Shown here in pieces: positions 8,896-17,061 of a stretch of 64,000 bases of DNA. The notes beneath the pieces were generated by a model. The model saw nothing but the letters and a program-made list of their open reading frames with translations. It searched no databases and was not told the origin of the DNA. The translations under genes and the position numbers were made by a program. Every line of letters begins with the position of its first letter. Within the stretch, counting starts at the first letter, position 1. Origin of the DNA: Sphingobacterium siyangense (GTDB lineage Bacteria > Bacteroidota > Bacteroidia > Sphingobacteriales > Sphingobacteriaceae); assembly GCF_007830445.1 (NCBI RefSeq), contig NZ_VLKR01000007.1, positions 145,654 through 209,653 on the forward strand, written 5' to 3'.

Positions 8896-9585
8896 ATGGT
8901 GAAAATAATGGTCGTAGAAGACAATGAACGCGTTGCTTCGAGTGTGAAAAAAGGATTAGCAAGTCAGGGCTACCTAGTTAATGTTTTTGGTGATGCGGAA
9001 TCAGCGATCAAAGAAGCTAAATCTGTTGACTATGATTTACTTCTCATAGACATCATGTTACCAAGAATGAATGGGATTGAGCTCAGTAAACAGATGCGTG
9101 CGGCTTACCCCAGGATCCCAATCATCATGCTCACAGCATTGGGCAGTATCGATGAAAAAATATCTGGTTTTGATGCGGGAGCCGATGATTATATGGTGAA
9201 ACCTTTTGAAATACGCGAACTTTTTGCACGTATCGCTGTCTTGCTTAAACGGCACAGGGAAATCAGTGAAGAAGAGATTCAGGGGCTGCTGACTTATGAT
9301 CGTATCAGTATTGATCTCCGGAGTAAGCAGGTTCATAGTCAGGGACAACTTATTAAGTTGACTCCCAAAGAGTTTGATCTCCTCCACTTCTTTTTGAAAC
9401 ATAGGGAGACCATGCTCAGCAAGGATGAAATCGCACGTAATGTATGGAGCAAAAACTTTGATACCGGAACAAACTATATTGATGTATATATCAATTATTT
9501 GCGTAAAAAAATAGACCGGGATTTTTCACCTAAATTGATTCATACCAAATCCGGACATGGATTTATTTTATCCAATAAAGAATGA
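8896..9585 (+). CDS. OmpR/PhoB-family response regulator
   Basis: 229-residue cytoplasmic transcription factor. The N-terminal receiver has the acidic pocket (VVEDNE), the phospho-acceptor Asp52 in LLIDIMLP, the switch Thr in MLTA, and the conserved Lys in MVKPF. The C-terminal winged helix includes LTPKEFDLLHFFLKHRE and ends YIDVYINYLRKKID...GHGFIL, typical of the OmpR class. It overlaps the kinase gene by 4 nt, so the two are translationally coupled. The porin-like operon directly downstream is a plausible target, inferred only from position. Confidence 0.95.
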   Translation: MVKIMVVEDNERVASSVKKGLASQGYLVNVFGDAESAIKEAKSVDYDLLLIDIMLPRMNGIELSKQMRAAYPRIPIIMLTALGSIDEKISGFDAGADDYMVKPFEIRELFARIAVLLKRHREISEEEIQGLLTYDRISIDLRSKQVHSQGQLIKLTPKEFDLLHFFLKHRETMLSKDEIARNVWSKNFDTGTNYIDVYINYLRKKIDRDFSPKLIHTKSGHGFILSNKE

Positions 9586-10961
9586 AGATTGTCAATAGAA
9601 CTTCCTGGGTATTTACGCTCTCTTCGGCTATCATCTTGTTTCTATTCGCCTATGCGGTTTATTTCTTCTCGGAATTAAATCGGCAGGAAGAATTTGTAGA
9701 TCGGTTGCGCTATAAGATCATCTGGCGCGCAGAATTTATTTTTGATGCACAGGTGCAGGAACATCAGATAAGAAGAATTCATGAACAAAATAAAAAGCTG
9801 ATCAACGAAGCCCAGATTACTGTTTTCGATCAGCAGAATAGGGTTGTTTTTTCCGATATAGGCGAACCGACGTATCCCGATGTTAAATTGGAATCTGTCA
9901 AAACGTCTAATTTTTTTACATGGGAGCAAGGCAAAGAACTGTATATGGGCTTAAACTATCAATTTGAGGGTAAGCCTTTTTTCTTGATCGGACATGCGTA
10001 CGATGTAACGGGTTTTGCACATATGGAACGGCTGAAAAATATTTTGATAACGATTTATATCGTTGCCCTATTTTTTATTTTTTTCTCTTCATTTCTATTT
10101 GCACGTTATATTCTTAAGCCAATCAATTACATTATACATCAGATAAAGGATGTGTCCGAACATAACTTGAGCACACGTGTCTCCTATAGTAATGCAAAAG
10201 ACGAACTCTCAGAACTTATCGAAACATTCAACAATACGTTCAATCGGTTGGAAAAATCTTTCAATAACCAGCGCCATTTTGTATCCATTATTTCACACGA
10301 GTTTAGAACACCTTTGGCAGCTATGATCGCCGAACTGGAATTGGCGCAGCAGCTGAATACCAATGTGGATGAGTATTTTAACTCTATTGATAGGGCATTG
10401 CTCGATGCAAAGGAGGCTACGGTACTTTCGACAGCCCTGCTGGATTTTGCCCGGGCAAACTACGATAGTTCGCAGGTAAATTTTGAAGAAATCAGACTGG
10501 ATGAAATACTGCTTGAAGCAAAGTTAGTGGTCTTAGAGAAAAATAAAGACTATCGGGTAAGCATCTCTTTTGATGCTAATGCTGTAATCGACGAAGAGGA
10601 AATCTTGGTATCTGCAAATGCCTACCTTTTGAAAGTGGCCTTTGCTAATCTGATCGAGAATGCTTGTAAATATAGTGCCGATCGGCATGCCCAGGTACTG
10701 CTCTCCAGAAATAAAACCGTAGCGCAGGTGCAGGTAATAGATCATGGTATCGGAATAGACAGCAAGGATATCCCGCATATCTTTGATTTGTTTTACCGTG
10801 TGGCGGGTACGCCTTCAAAAGAGGGACATGGCATCGGTCTCTCAATTGTTCAGCGAATTATTGAGATGCATCAGGGTAACGTAGCGGTTAATTCAACTCT
10901 CCATGTAGGGACTGTGTTTTCAGTCGAACTTAAACTGGCCTATCCAAAGGAGCTTGAATAA
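9582..10961 (+). CDS. Membrane sensor histidine kinase
   Basis: 459-residue inner-membrane kinase, partner of the overlapping response regulator. It has a first membrane segment at about 11-30, a periplasmic sensor of about 115 residues, a second membrane segment at about 150-173 and a HAMP linker (ILKPINYIIHQIKDVSEHNL). The HisKA phospho-acceptor is in SIISHEFRTPLAAM and the ATP-binding lobe has NLIENACKYS, DHGIGIDSKDIPHIFDLFYR and GHGIGLSIVQRI. All catalytic boxes are intact. The sensed signal is not deducible; the periplasmic domain shows no motif I recognise. Confidence 0.94.
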   Translation: MKIVNRTSWVFTLSSAIILFLFAYAVYFFSELNRQEEFVDRLRYKIIWRAEFIFDAQVQEHQIRRIHEQNKKLINEAQITVFDQQNRVVFSDIGEPTYPDVKLESVKTSNFFTWEQGKELYMGLNYQFEGKPFFLIGHAYDVTGFAHMERLKNILITIYIVALFFIFFSSFLFARYILKPINYIIHQIKDVSEHNLSTRVSYSNAKDELSELIETFNNTFNRLEKSFNNQRHFVSIISHEFRTPLAAMIAELELAQQLNTNVDEYFNSIDRALLDAKEATVLSTALLDFARANYDSSQVNFEEIRLDEILLEAKLVVLEKNKDYRVSISFDANAVIDEEEILVSANAYLLKVAFANLIENACKYSADRHAQVLLSRNKTVAQVQVIDHGIGIDSKDIPHIFDLFYRVAGTPSKEGHGIGLSIVQRIIEMHQGNVAVNSTLHVGTVFSVELKLAYPKELE

Positions 10962-11002
10962 GCTAAAAATTCTAATGGTTTTCTAATAATATCACCTCCA
11001 TA

Positions 11003-11046
11003 TTCAGCCTAATTTTGACTTATCAAAAAAACAAAATTAGGTTGAA
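11003..11046 (+). promoter_or_regulatory. Long inverted repeat containing the -7 element of the porin gene
   Basis: Arms 11003-11017 and 11032-11046 are 15 bp each with one mismatch. The left arm ends with a Bacteroidota -7 element TAATTTTG (11010-11017), so transcription should begin in or just after the loop. The right arm would lie next to the start codon at 11049. This fits a dyad operator for a dimeric regulator such as the adjacent response regulator. Confidence 0.6.
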
Positions 11047-11048
11047 TC

Positions 11049-12374
11049 ATGAATAAAAAACAGCTTACCTTGGCGTTGTTCCTCAGTTTGGGACTAGGTA
11101 GCGCAGAGCTCGCCGAGGCGCAAACCAATGATTTTGGAAATCCAAAACTTACTCATTTCTTAAATAAGGAGCATACACGTTATATCAGCTTCAGCGGATA
11201 CGCTGAGCTGTGGGCGAGATATAGTCAGCTCAATCCGGGAAGCTTGGTAAACAACGAGTCCGTTTCGAATGTATCTGATCTTTCTTTGCGGCGTATTAGG
11301 GCAAAGATGACTTACAAGCCTACCGAAAATTTACTGTTTGTATTACAGATGGGGCCTACCAACGTAAACGTCAACAGCAAAACTAATACGTATATGGATC
11401 TCTTGGATGCCTATGCAGAATATAGTTTCAGTCCCAAACTTGCGATCGGTGGCGGTCGTTCGACTTGGCGCGGTCTTTCCCGTTTTACAACAGGACCACT
11501 CAATACGCTGCTTTACGACTTGCCTCTGTATGCGACATCCAATACTGGGGCGACTGATATGGTCGTACGTGAAATGAGCATCTATGCAAAAGGGCAGTTT
11601 GGAAAATTTGACTATCGGGTGGTACTGGCTGATCCATATTCAGCCGCCAGTGCTGATCCAAAATTAAATAAAGCCACCTTCAGCAAAAATGAAGCACGCA
11701 AAGATGTGTCAGGCTACTTCCGCTATGCATTTCACGATAAAGAGAGTAACGAAACGCCATTCAATTCGGGTACATACCTCGGTAAAAAAGATGTGCTCAG
11801 CATAGGGGCTGGATTTGAGTATATGCACAATGCCCTTTGGCATCTGGATGAACGGCAGATGACCAAAAATGACGATATGCGCAATTTTGCAGCGGATATC
11901 ATCTATGACGCGCCCATCGACAAAGAGAAAGGAACTTCGATTAGTGCCTATGGTATGGCCATGCACAGCGATTATGGTCCTAACTATCTCCGCTTTGCAG
12001 GGACAAACAACCCCGCTACAGGTATCGATGCGGCCAATGCAAGCCTGAATGGTGCGGGAAATAGCTTGCCAAATGCTGGCACGGGAAATACATTTTACGC
12101 ACAGGTCGGCGGTACACTCCCTTATTTCAATCCATCCAAACATAATTTACAGCTGCAGCCAGCGGTTTCTGTACAAGTAGGAGACTACAAGGCATTGAAA
12201 GACAAAAGTCTAATTTATGATGCAGGTATCTCGCTACTGATGCACGGTAATAGCAGCCGGCTGACTTTTGATGCGCAAAATCGTCCGATCTATAATTTAA
12301 ATGCTGCGGATCAAGCGGTGGTAACAGATCACAAGTGGGCATTTGTGCTTAAATATAGAATTGATTTTAATTAA
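11049..12374 (+). CDS. Porin-like outer-membrane beta-barrel protein
   Basis: 441-residue exported protein with a signal peptide ending AELAEA|QTNDFG. The mature part shows alternating hydrophobic strands and aromatic girdles resembling phosphate-selective porin O/P-type proteins (FSGYAELWARYSQ, LSLRRIRAKMTYKP, YAEYSFSPKLAIGGGRS), and it ends with a strand KWAFVLKYRIDFN, as expected for a barrel. It is the first gene of a likely operon with the Dabb and cupin genes, 87 nt after the kinase. The porin assignment is by general appearance. Confidence 0.75.
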   Translation: MNKKQLTLALFLSLGLGSAELAEAQTNDFGNPKLTHFLNKEHTRYISFSGYAELWARYSQLNPGSLVNNESVSNVSDLSLRRIRAKMTYKPTENLLFVLQMGPTNVNVNSKTNTYMDLLDAYAEYSFSPKLAIGGGRSTWRGLSRFTTGPLNTLLYDLPLYATSNTGATDMVVREMSIYAKGQFGKFDYRVVLADPYSAASADPKLNKATFSKNEARKDVSGYFRYAFHDKESNETPFNSGTYLGKKDVLSIGAGFEYMHNALWHLDERQMTKNDDMRNFAADIIYDAPIDKEKGTSISAYGMAMHSDYGPNYLRFAGTNNPATGIDAANASLNGAGNSLPNAGTGNTFYAQVGGTLPYFNPSKHNLQLQPAVSVQVGDYKALKDKSLIYDAGISLLMHGNSSRLTFDAQNRPIYNLNAADQAVVTDHKWAFVLKYRIDFN

Positions 12375-12385
12375 ATAGCAATAAC

Positions 12386-12796
12386 ATGAAAAGAAAAGAT
12401 TTTATCCTTACACTAGGTACTGCTGGCGTAATGAGCTTTGCGGCCACCTCACTGATGGCAAAAGAGAAAAAAGCGAAAACAAAAAAAGTGTATTTCCACT
12501 ATTTGCTTTTTTGGCTAAAACCTGACTTGTCTGCTGAACAGGTAGAAGAGTTTAAACAGTTTTTTGAAGGTCTTAAAAAGCTTCCCTATGTCAAAAATGT
12601 ACGTTATGGAAAGCCAGCTGCTTCTTCCCCAAGGGCGGTATTGGACAACTCGTTTACCTACAATGCGTCCATGGAATTTGCGACATTGGAGGAACTAGAG
12701 GCTTATGGTAAACTGCCGGGGCACCTCGCCCTTGTCGCTAAATACAAACCTTATTTTGAACGGATGATGGTGCACGACACGGTTTATGAATTCTAA
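12386..12796 (+). CDS. Dabb (stress-responsive A/B barrel) family protein
   Basis: 136-residue protein with an N-terminal export signal with KRKDFILTLGTAG, resembling a Tat-type leader. It is followed by a single ferredoxin-like alpha/beta barrel domain: VYFHYLLFWLKPDLSAEQ, a helix EEFKQFFEGLKKL, and the typical C-terminal HLALVAKYKPYFERMMVHD. Dabb proteins form small dimers in stress or aromatic metabolism; the exact reaction is unknown. It starts 12 nt after the porin stop, so it is in the same transcript. Confidence 0.85.
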   Translation: MKRKDFILTLGTAGVMSFAATSLMAKEKKAKTKKVYFHYLLFWLKPDLSAEQVEEFKQFFEGLKKLPYVKNVRYGKPAASSPRAVLDNSFTYNASMEFATLEELEAYGKLPGHLALVAKYKPYFERMMVHDTVYEF

Positions 12797-12834
12797 AATT
12801 AAAACAACAAAATAATAATTTCAAACATTACAAA

Positions 12835-13314
12835 ATGAAAATGATATCCAAACTAACTATTGCTTGCGTATTGGCAGCATCAAGCTTAACCGCTGTGAAA
12901 GCGCAAGAAGGTCATGGAAAAATTAAGGAGGTCAACGTGGAAGCCGAAGGTAAAATGCCTGCAGTACGATTGATCAACAATCCGGATGGAACCTGTTCGT
13001 TTCAAAAAGGCTTTATTCCAACATTGAAACACGCCAATACGAGTACATTTTGGACAAGCAATAAAACAGAAGAATGGGAGAAAAACGCTCATCCAGCTCC
13101 AAGAAGACAATATGTGGTTACGCTGAAAGGTAAAATCAGATTTAAAGTCAGCGATGGTTCAACTTTTTTAATTGAACCTGGAACGATTCTTTTGGCTGAA
13201 GATTTGAAAGGTACTGGGCATAGCTGGGAAATGGTTCATTCAAAAAGCTGGGAAAGATTGTATATCCCTATCAATGAGGGGGCTGATGATCTTTTCGTAA
13301 CAAAAAATAACTAA
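12835..13314 (+). CDS. Secreted cupin-domain protein
   Basis: 159-residue protein with a signal peptide ending TAVKA|QEGHG. The mature part resembles a cupin beta-barrel: NAHPAPRRQYVVTLKGKIRF gives a first cupin-like motif with a metal-ligand-like His, and GSTFLIEPGTILLAEDLKGTGHSWEMVH gives the second. It lies last in the porin-Dabb-cupin operon. The role, perhaps handling of a small organic or oxidised compound, is inferred only from the company it keeps. Confidence 0.82.
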   Translation: MKMISKLTIACVLAASSLTAVKAQEGHGKIKEVNVEAEGKMPAVRLINNPDGTCSFQKGFIPTLKHANTSTFWTSNKTEEWEKNAHPAPRRQYVVTLKGKIRFKVSDGSTFLIEPGTILLAEDLKGTGHSWEMVHSKSWERLYIPINEGADDLFVTKNN

Positions 13315-13320
13315 CATTTA

Positions 13321-13352
13321 TGTTGTGCCTCAGTCTGACCTGTGGCACAACA
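13321..13352 (+). terminator. Hairpin after the cupin gene
   Basis: Perfect 9-bp arms TGTTGTGCC and GGCACAACA separated by 14 nt, 7 nt after the cupin stop. A T-rich stretch follows only after about 10 nt, so terminator strength is uncertain. Confidence 0.55.
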
Positions 13353-13369
13353 TTGCCAGTAATTTTTCT

Positions 13370-13480
13370 TGTTTCCTATCGTTTCCTCTTTTTTGTTTCG
13401 TCATCCAATGTTTTAAAGACTATTGGATTTTCACTGTACGACGCCAATTTTTATGTTGAGCCTTTTTTTGAAAGGACAGG
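13370..13480 (+). repeat. Dispersed repeat family 2, copy 2
   Basis: Begins around TTTCCTATCGTTTCCTCTTT and carries the shared core TTGGATTTTCACTGTACGAC, then CCAATTTTTATGTTGAGCC. An inverted pair TCCAAT...ATTGGA flanks the start of the core. It lies between the cupin and GH43-like genes. Confidence 0.8.
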
Positions 13481-13543
13481 TTGGACCATGATGGCCTTTA
13501 GGAATTAATGCTTTATCTTGGATCTTTCCATTAGACCAAGACT

Positions 13544-15160
13544 ATGATCACCTTTTCTAAAAACATTTTATTTTCTTTTATCTTTTGCCTGTTATTTTCA
13601 CAGCTGCAAGGTCAGTCAGATTCAATAAAAGGATTTTTGAAGATTAAAAATGATATTTTTTGGGACACCCAAGATGGATATCCTATTTATAGTCAAGGAG
13701 GAGGTATTTTTTCTTTCAAAGATCCTGAAGATGGGCAGACTAAATATTTTTGGTATGGCGCAAAATATCAAGAATCTGAAAAATACCGAAATGATCCTAG
13801 TGTTACTCCTGAACGTGACAATTTTGTTTCTGTAACCTGTTATGTGTCTAAGGATCTCGTAAACTGGACCTCTCGTGGCGATGTTTTGACTCTTGATGAA
13901 CTCAATAAAAATTCTACCCGGACTACGCGTTGGGCAGGACGTTTAGGTGTCGCATACATCAAGGAAATACGTAAGTATGCACTGCTCATCCAACACAATG
14001 ATCAATTGTTAGTTACCTTATCGGAGCGTCCCAATGGCCCCTTTAAATGGCACCAGCGCATCGATATGACTGGTATGATAGGCACCAGCAACACCGGAGA
14101 TCAAACAGTATTCACTGATGAGGACACCGGAAAGTCTTACCTGGTGTATTCCTACGGAAAAGGAAGAAACAAGATTTACATCTCAGAAATTGGTGTAAAG
14201 GACGGGAAGGTAGGACTACTGGATTGTAATATGGTATTTAAAGGCGAAGGGCGAGAGGGGAACTGTATGTTCAAACATAATGGAAAATACTATTTATTTG
14301 CTTCCAACTTGTACGGCTGGGATTCCTCTTTTGCCTATTACTTAGTTTCAGATCATATTTACGGTCCATATACGCCTACCAATGAAATGCTGATCATGGA
14401 GGGCTCAGAGGCCGATTATGCCCATGTCACGCAAACAGGATTTTTTGTAACGCTAAAAGGAACTAAAAAGCAGACAATTATCTATTGTGGCGATAGATGG
14501 GCTAATTTTGCGGGTAATGGTCTGGGATATAACCAGTGGTGTCCTCTATCTTTTAATGGCCCAAAGCCTATTTTTAATTCCTTAAGTTCATGGAGCCTTC
14601 ATCCAACAACAGGAGAATGGCTGGTTAACAGTGACAATAATTATGTGAAGAACGGTAGTTTCGAGGCCGATAGAAGACATATACCAAGTCCGGTAAAACC
14701 TGTTCAGGAACAGTTATTAGGATGGCAAACCACGATCATTAAAGGGAATATGCTCTCTGTTGGTGATTCTTTATCGCCTGTGCTTAATTATTTCAATACA
14801 ACCGAGGATAGAAAGCAGGTCGTTGGAGAAAAGAGTTTGCAGATAAATGATAAAATAGATTTTAAACGTAAGGTTTCACAGATTATTCAGTCTAGCCAGC
14901 ATGTGAAACTAGCGGATGGAAAATATACTTTATCTGCAAAATTTAAACGTGGCAGTGGATTTGAGGATTTATATATGTATGCCTTAAGCGATGGTAAAGC
15001 GTATAAACAAAAACTGAGTAAAGTGGATCAGCATTGGCGTAATATTACTTTAGCGAATATATCCATTAAAAACGGGCGCGTTGAAATAGGTTTTATGGCT
15101 CGTGGAAAGGCGAATGCTTATTGCCATATAGATGATGTAACACTAATTCGATCTAAATAA
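13544..15160 (+). CDS. Glycosyl hydrolase family 43-like secreted protein
   Basis: 538-residue exported protein (signal peptide ending SQLQG|QSDS). The first 330 residues look like the five-bladed propeller of GH43-type enzymes: GYPIYSQGGGIFSFKDPEDG, YFWYGAKY, VSVTCYVSKDLVNWTSRGDVL, and NGKYYLFASNLYGWDSSFAYY. This resembles the subgroup related to exo-beta-1,3-galactanases. A C-terminal region from about 365 (NYVKNGSFEADRRHIPSPV) looks like a carbohydrate-binding jelly-roll module. It would act in the periplasm or outside. I did not place all catalytic acids, so the substrate is open. It is the only recognisable glycoside hydrolase in the window. Confidence 0.8.
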   Translation: MITFSKNILFSFIFCLLFSQLQGQSDSIKGFLKIKNDIFWDTQDGYPIYSQGGGIFSFKDPEDGQTKYFWYGAKYQESEKYRNDPSVTPERDNFVSVTCYVSKDLVNWTSRGDVLTLDELNKNSTRTTRWAGRLGVAYIKEIRKYALLIQHNDQLLVTLSERPNGPFKWHQRIDMTGMIGTSNTGDQTVFTDEDTGKSYLVYSYGKGRNKIYISEIGVKDGKVGLLDCNMVFKGEGREGNCMFKHNGKYYLFASNLYGWDSSFAYYLVSDHIYGPYTPTNEMLIMEGSEADYAHVTQTGFFVTLKGTKKQTIIYCGDRWANFAGNGLGYNQWCPLSFNGPKPIFNSLSSWSLHPTTGEWLVNSDNNYVKNGSFEADRRHIPSPVKPVQEQLLGWQTTIIKGNMLSVGDSLSPVLNYFNTTEDRKQVVGEKSLQINDKIDFKRKVSQIIQSSQHVKLADGKYTLSAKFKRGSGFEDLYMYALSDGKAYKQKLSKVDQHWRNITLANISIKNGRVEIGFMARGKANAYCHIDDVTLIRSK

Positions 15161-15245
15161 TCCGCATGGAATAAAAACGCGTGTTAAAAAGAGTTAATAG
15201 CATTGTTAAATGTTTAGTTTTATAATATTTTTATTGTAAAACTGA

Positions 15246-16004
15246 TTGAAATTGAGTGGACTACAGTTGTTGTTACTATTGCTCTTTATCGCAAACCTAT
15301 CTTCTGCACAAGGTCTGAAAGGCACGATTAAAGATAAGTATTCGGGTGATATTCTTATAGGTGTTTCGATCAAAGTAGCTTCACGCAGCACCTATTCCGA
15401 TAGCTATGGCAAATTTATATTGCCAGGCATTAAGCTTGGCGATACAATTACCTTTTCTTCAATCGGATATGGCGAGGAAAAATATATAGTTGATAATAGC
15501 AATCTTGATAATTTGGTCATATATATGAAGCAAACAACGATATTGTTGGATGAAGTCAAGATCAATTCTTTAGGAAATTATAAGGCTGATTCCTTAAAGT
15601 TTCGGGAAGAATTTGCCAAGACCTTCAATTATAGCAAACTCAAATTTAAAGACATTTTCATCAGCAAAAATTATTCTTCAAATGTCCCGAGACACCCTAA
15701 TCAAGCTAGCAATAGTACCGCCTCGCTGATTAGTGTTGATGTGCTTTCTGTTATTTCTATGTTCGGGAAAAATCGTACTCCTCAATCCAAGCTCCAACAG
15801 AAATTGATAAAGGAAGAAGAAGAACAGTATCTTGATAATACCTTTTCGAAGCGTAAGGTTCAAAATTTGACGGGCCTTAAAGGTGATTCTCTACAAACTT
15901 TCATGCAGTTGTACCGTCCGAATATTGACGCCGCGAAATACATGTCCGACTATGATATTATCCTGTACATCAAAAAATGTTACCATGAATATATCGAGCC
16001 TTAA
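15246..16004 (+). CDS. Carboxypeptidase-regulatory-like domain protein
   Basis: 252-residue exported protein. The frame has no ATG; a TTG at 15246 begins a good signal peptide (LQLLLLLLFIANLSSAQG), so a TTG start is proposed. The domain at about 22-100 (LKGTIKDKYSGDILIGVSIK, SYGKFILPGIKLGDTITFSSIGY) is the beta-sandwich common at the N-termini of SusC proteins. The remainder is unassigned and helical. Its stop codon lies 2 nt before the remnant of a repeat-family gene, so the gene end coincides with a recombination breakpoint. It could be a complete gene or one whose natural end was replaced. Confidence 0.75.
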   Translation: MKLSGLQLLLLLLFIANLSSAQGLKGTIKDKYSGDILIGVSIKVASRSTYSDSYGKFILPGIKLGDTITFSSIGYGEEKYIVDNSNLDNLVIYMKQTTILLDEVKINSLGNYKADSLKFREEFAKTFNYSKLKFKDIFISKNYSSNVPRHPNQASNSTASLISVDVLSVISMFGKNRTPQSKLQQKLIKEEEEQYLDNTFSKRKVQNLTGLKGDSLQTFMQLYRPNIDAAKYMSDYDIILYIKKCYHEYIEP

Positions 16005-16006
16005 AT

Positions 16007-16063
16007 TTGGAGCGTGTGGGTAATGACTGGAAAGTATCCAAATCAATCAATTCGTATAAATAG
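16007..16063 (+). pseudogene. 3' remnant of the secreted NTF2-like gene family (copy G)
   Basis: Encodes the last 18 residues of the family (LERVGNDWKVSKSINSYK) plus the stop, nearly identical in DNA to the intact copies. The first 130 codons and the leader are missing. It is followed by the family trailer with its CAAACCACT arm and terminator. Confidence 0.85.
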
Positions 16064-16130
16064 AACTTTACAACTGGTGGTTTGCTAGTAATAAAAGACA
16101 AACCACTATTGAATAATCTATTTTAGTTTA

Positions 16131-16160
16131 GAAGCCAGGTCTTGAGATGTGGCTTTTTTG
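16131..16160 (+). terminator. Rho-independent terminator of remnant G
   Basis: AGAAGCCAGGTCTTGAGATG followed by TGGCTTTTTTG: a GCCA/TGGC stem and a T run. It now serves the upstream 15246-16004 gene. Confidence 0.75.
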
Positions 16161-16257
16161 CGTTTCCTCTTTTTTGTTTCGTCCTCCAATGTTTTTAAAG
16201 ACTATTGGATTTTCACTGTACGACGCCAATTTTTATGTTGAACCTTCCATTTTAAAG
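16161..16257 (+). repeat. Dispersed repeat family 2, copy 3
   Basis: Starts immediately after the remnant G terminator with TTTCCTCTTTTTTGTTTCGT and contains the shared core TTGGATTTTCACTGTACGAC. The right end (CCTTCCATTTTAAAGG) differs from the CTTTCGAAAG seen in copies 1 and 4. Confidence 0.8.
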
Positions 16258-16345
16258 GTAGCTTATAGCCGTTCTTAAATCATAAGAATAACAGTCGTTT
16301 CAAAATAGTTTTATAAGAATGACCTCTTTTGTCTTGCTAACTGTC

Positions 16346-16376
16346 TTGTTTTCTTTTAATTATTGTTGTAGTTTTG
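16346..16376 (+). promoter_or_regulatory. Promoter of the sigma factor gene
   Basis: TTG (16346-16348), then 20 nt, then the -7 element TAGTTTTG (16369-16376), matching the Bacteroidota housekeeping promoter layout. The ATG of the sigma gene lies 50 nt downstream. Confidence 0.55.
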
Positions 16377-16426
16377 GTACCTCACATCGAACTGTTTTGC
16401 CGTAACGAGATAAAACGAGGCGAAAA

Positions 16427-16999
16427 ATGAAAAACAACTATAGTTCACTCGAAAATTTAACTTTGCAAAAGTTAATACGGGCTGGAGACCAAGAAGCATT
16501 TAGGATAATCTATGAAAGGTATTGGGACAAAATATTTGTGATTTGTAATAACCGGATACCACAAAAAGATATTGCGGAAGATCTTTTACAGGATATTTTC
16601 ATTTCACTTTGGAATAATCCCAAACTCGAGGAGATTCAAAATCTTGAAGCTTATTTATTTCAGGCAGCCAAGTTTTCTATAATCAAATATCTAAATAGAT
16701 CTTCAAGAATCGATTTTGTTGATCCTAATTCCTATGGACTATTGGATCGCGTGGAAGAGCTTGGTCTGGACGATTCATTATGCATTAAAGAGCTTCAGCA
16801 ACTTATTTTCCAAGAGGTAGAACGCCTGCCGGAGAAAGCAAAGATTATCTTTAATTATTCCCGCATAGATCATTTGGACAGTCGAGAGATCGCTGAAAAA
16901 CTAAATATATCACACCGAACTGTTGAAAATCAAATCAGCAAAAGCCTCAAACATTTAAGGATTTTTATAAATAATTTGAAATCTTTATTATTTTTTTAA
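16427..16999 (+). CDS. ECF-type RNA polymerase sigma factor (FecI-like)
   Basis: 190-residue sigma-70 family factor of the extracytoplasmic-function type. Region 2 is visible as RYWDKIFVICNNRI followed by AEDLLQDIFISLWNN, and region 4 as LPEKAKIIFNYSR and LDSREIAEKLNISHRTVENQ, the DNA-binding helix pair. It is followed by a FecR anti-sigma gene and a SusC gene with an STN domain, the standard trans-envelope signalling order, so it should activate the susC operon when substrate is bound. Confidence 0.95.
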   Translation: MKNNYSSLENLTLQKLIRAGDQEAFRIIYERYWDKIFVICNNRIPQKDIAEDLLQDIFISLWNNPKLEEIQNLEAYLFQAAKFSIIKYLNRSSRIDFVDPNSYGLLDRVEELGLDDSLCIKELQQLIFQEVERLPEKAKIIFNYSRIDHLDSREIAEKLNISHRTVENQISKSLKHLRIFINNLKSLLFF

Positions 17000-17061
17000 T
17001 TTTTTGGCGTGCGTTGCTTAAGACTTGTGGTACTTCTATATAGACCACAATTGTTAATCAT

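Noticed and set aside
13320..13508. 62-codon frame as a gene
   Set aside because: It consists mostly of the terminator hairpin and dispersed repeat family 2; only the IGFSLYDANF stretch recurs elsewhere, so it is described as a repeat.
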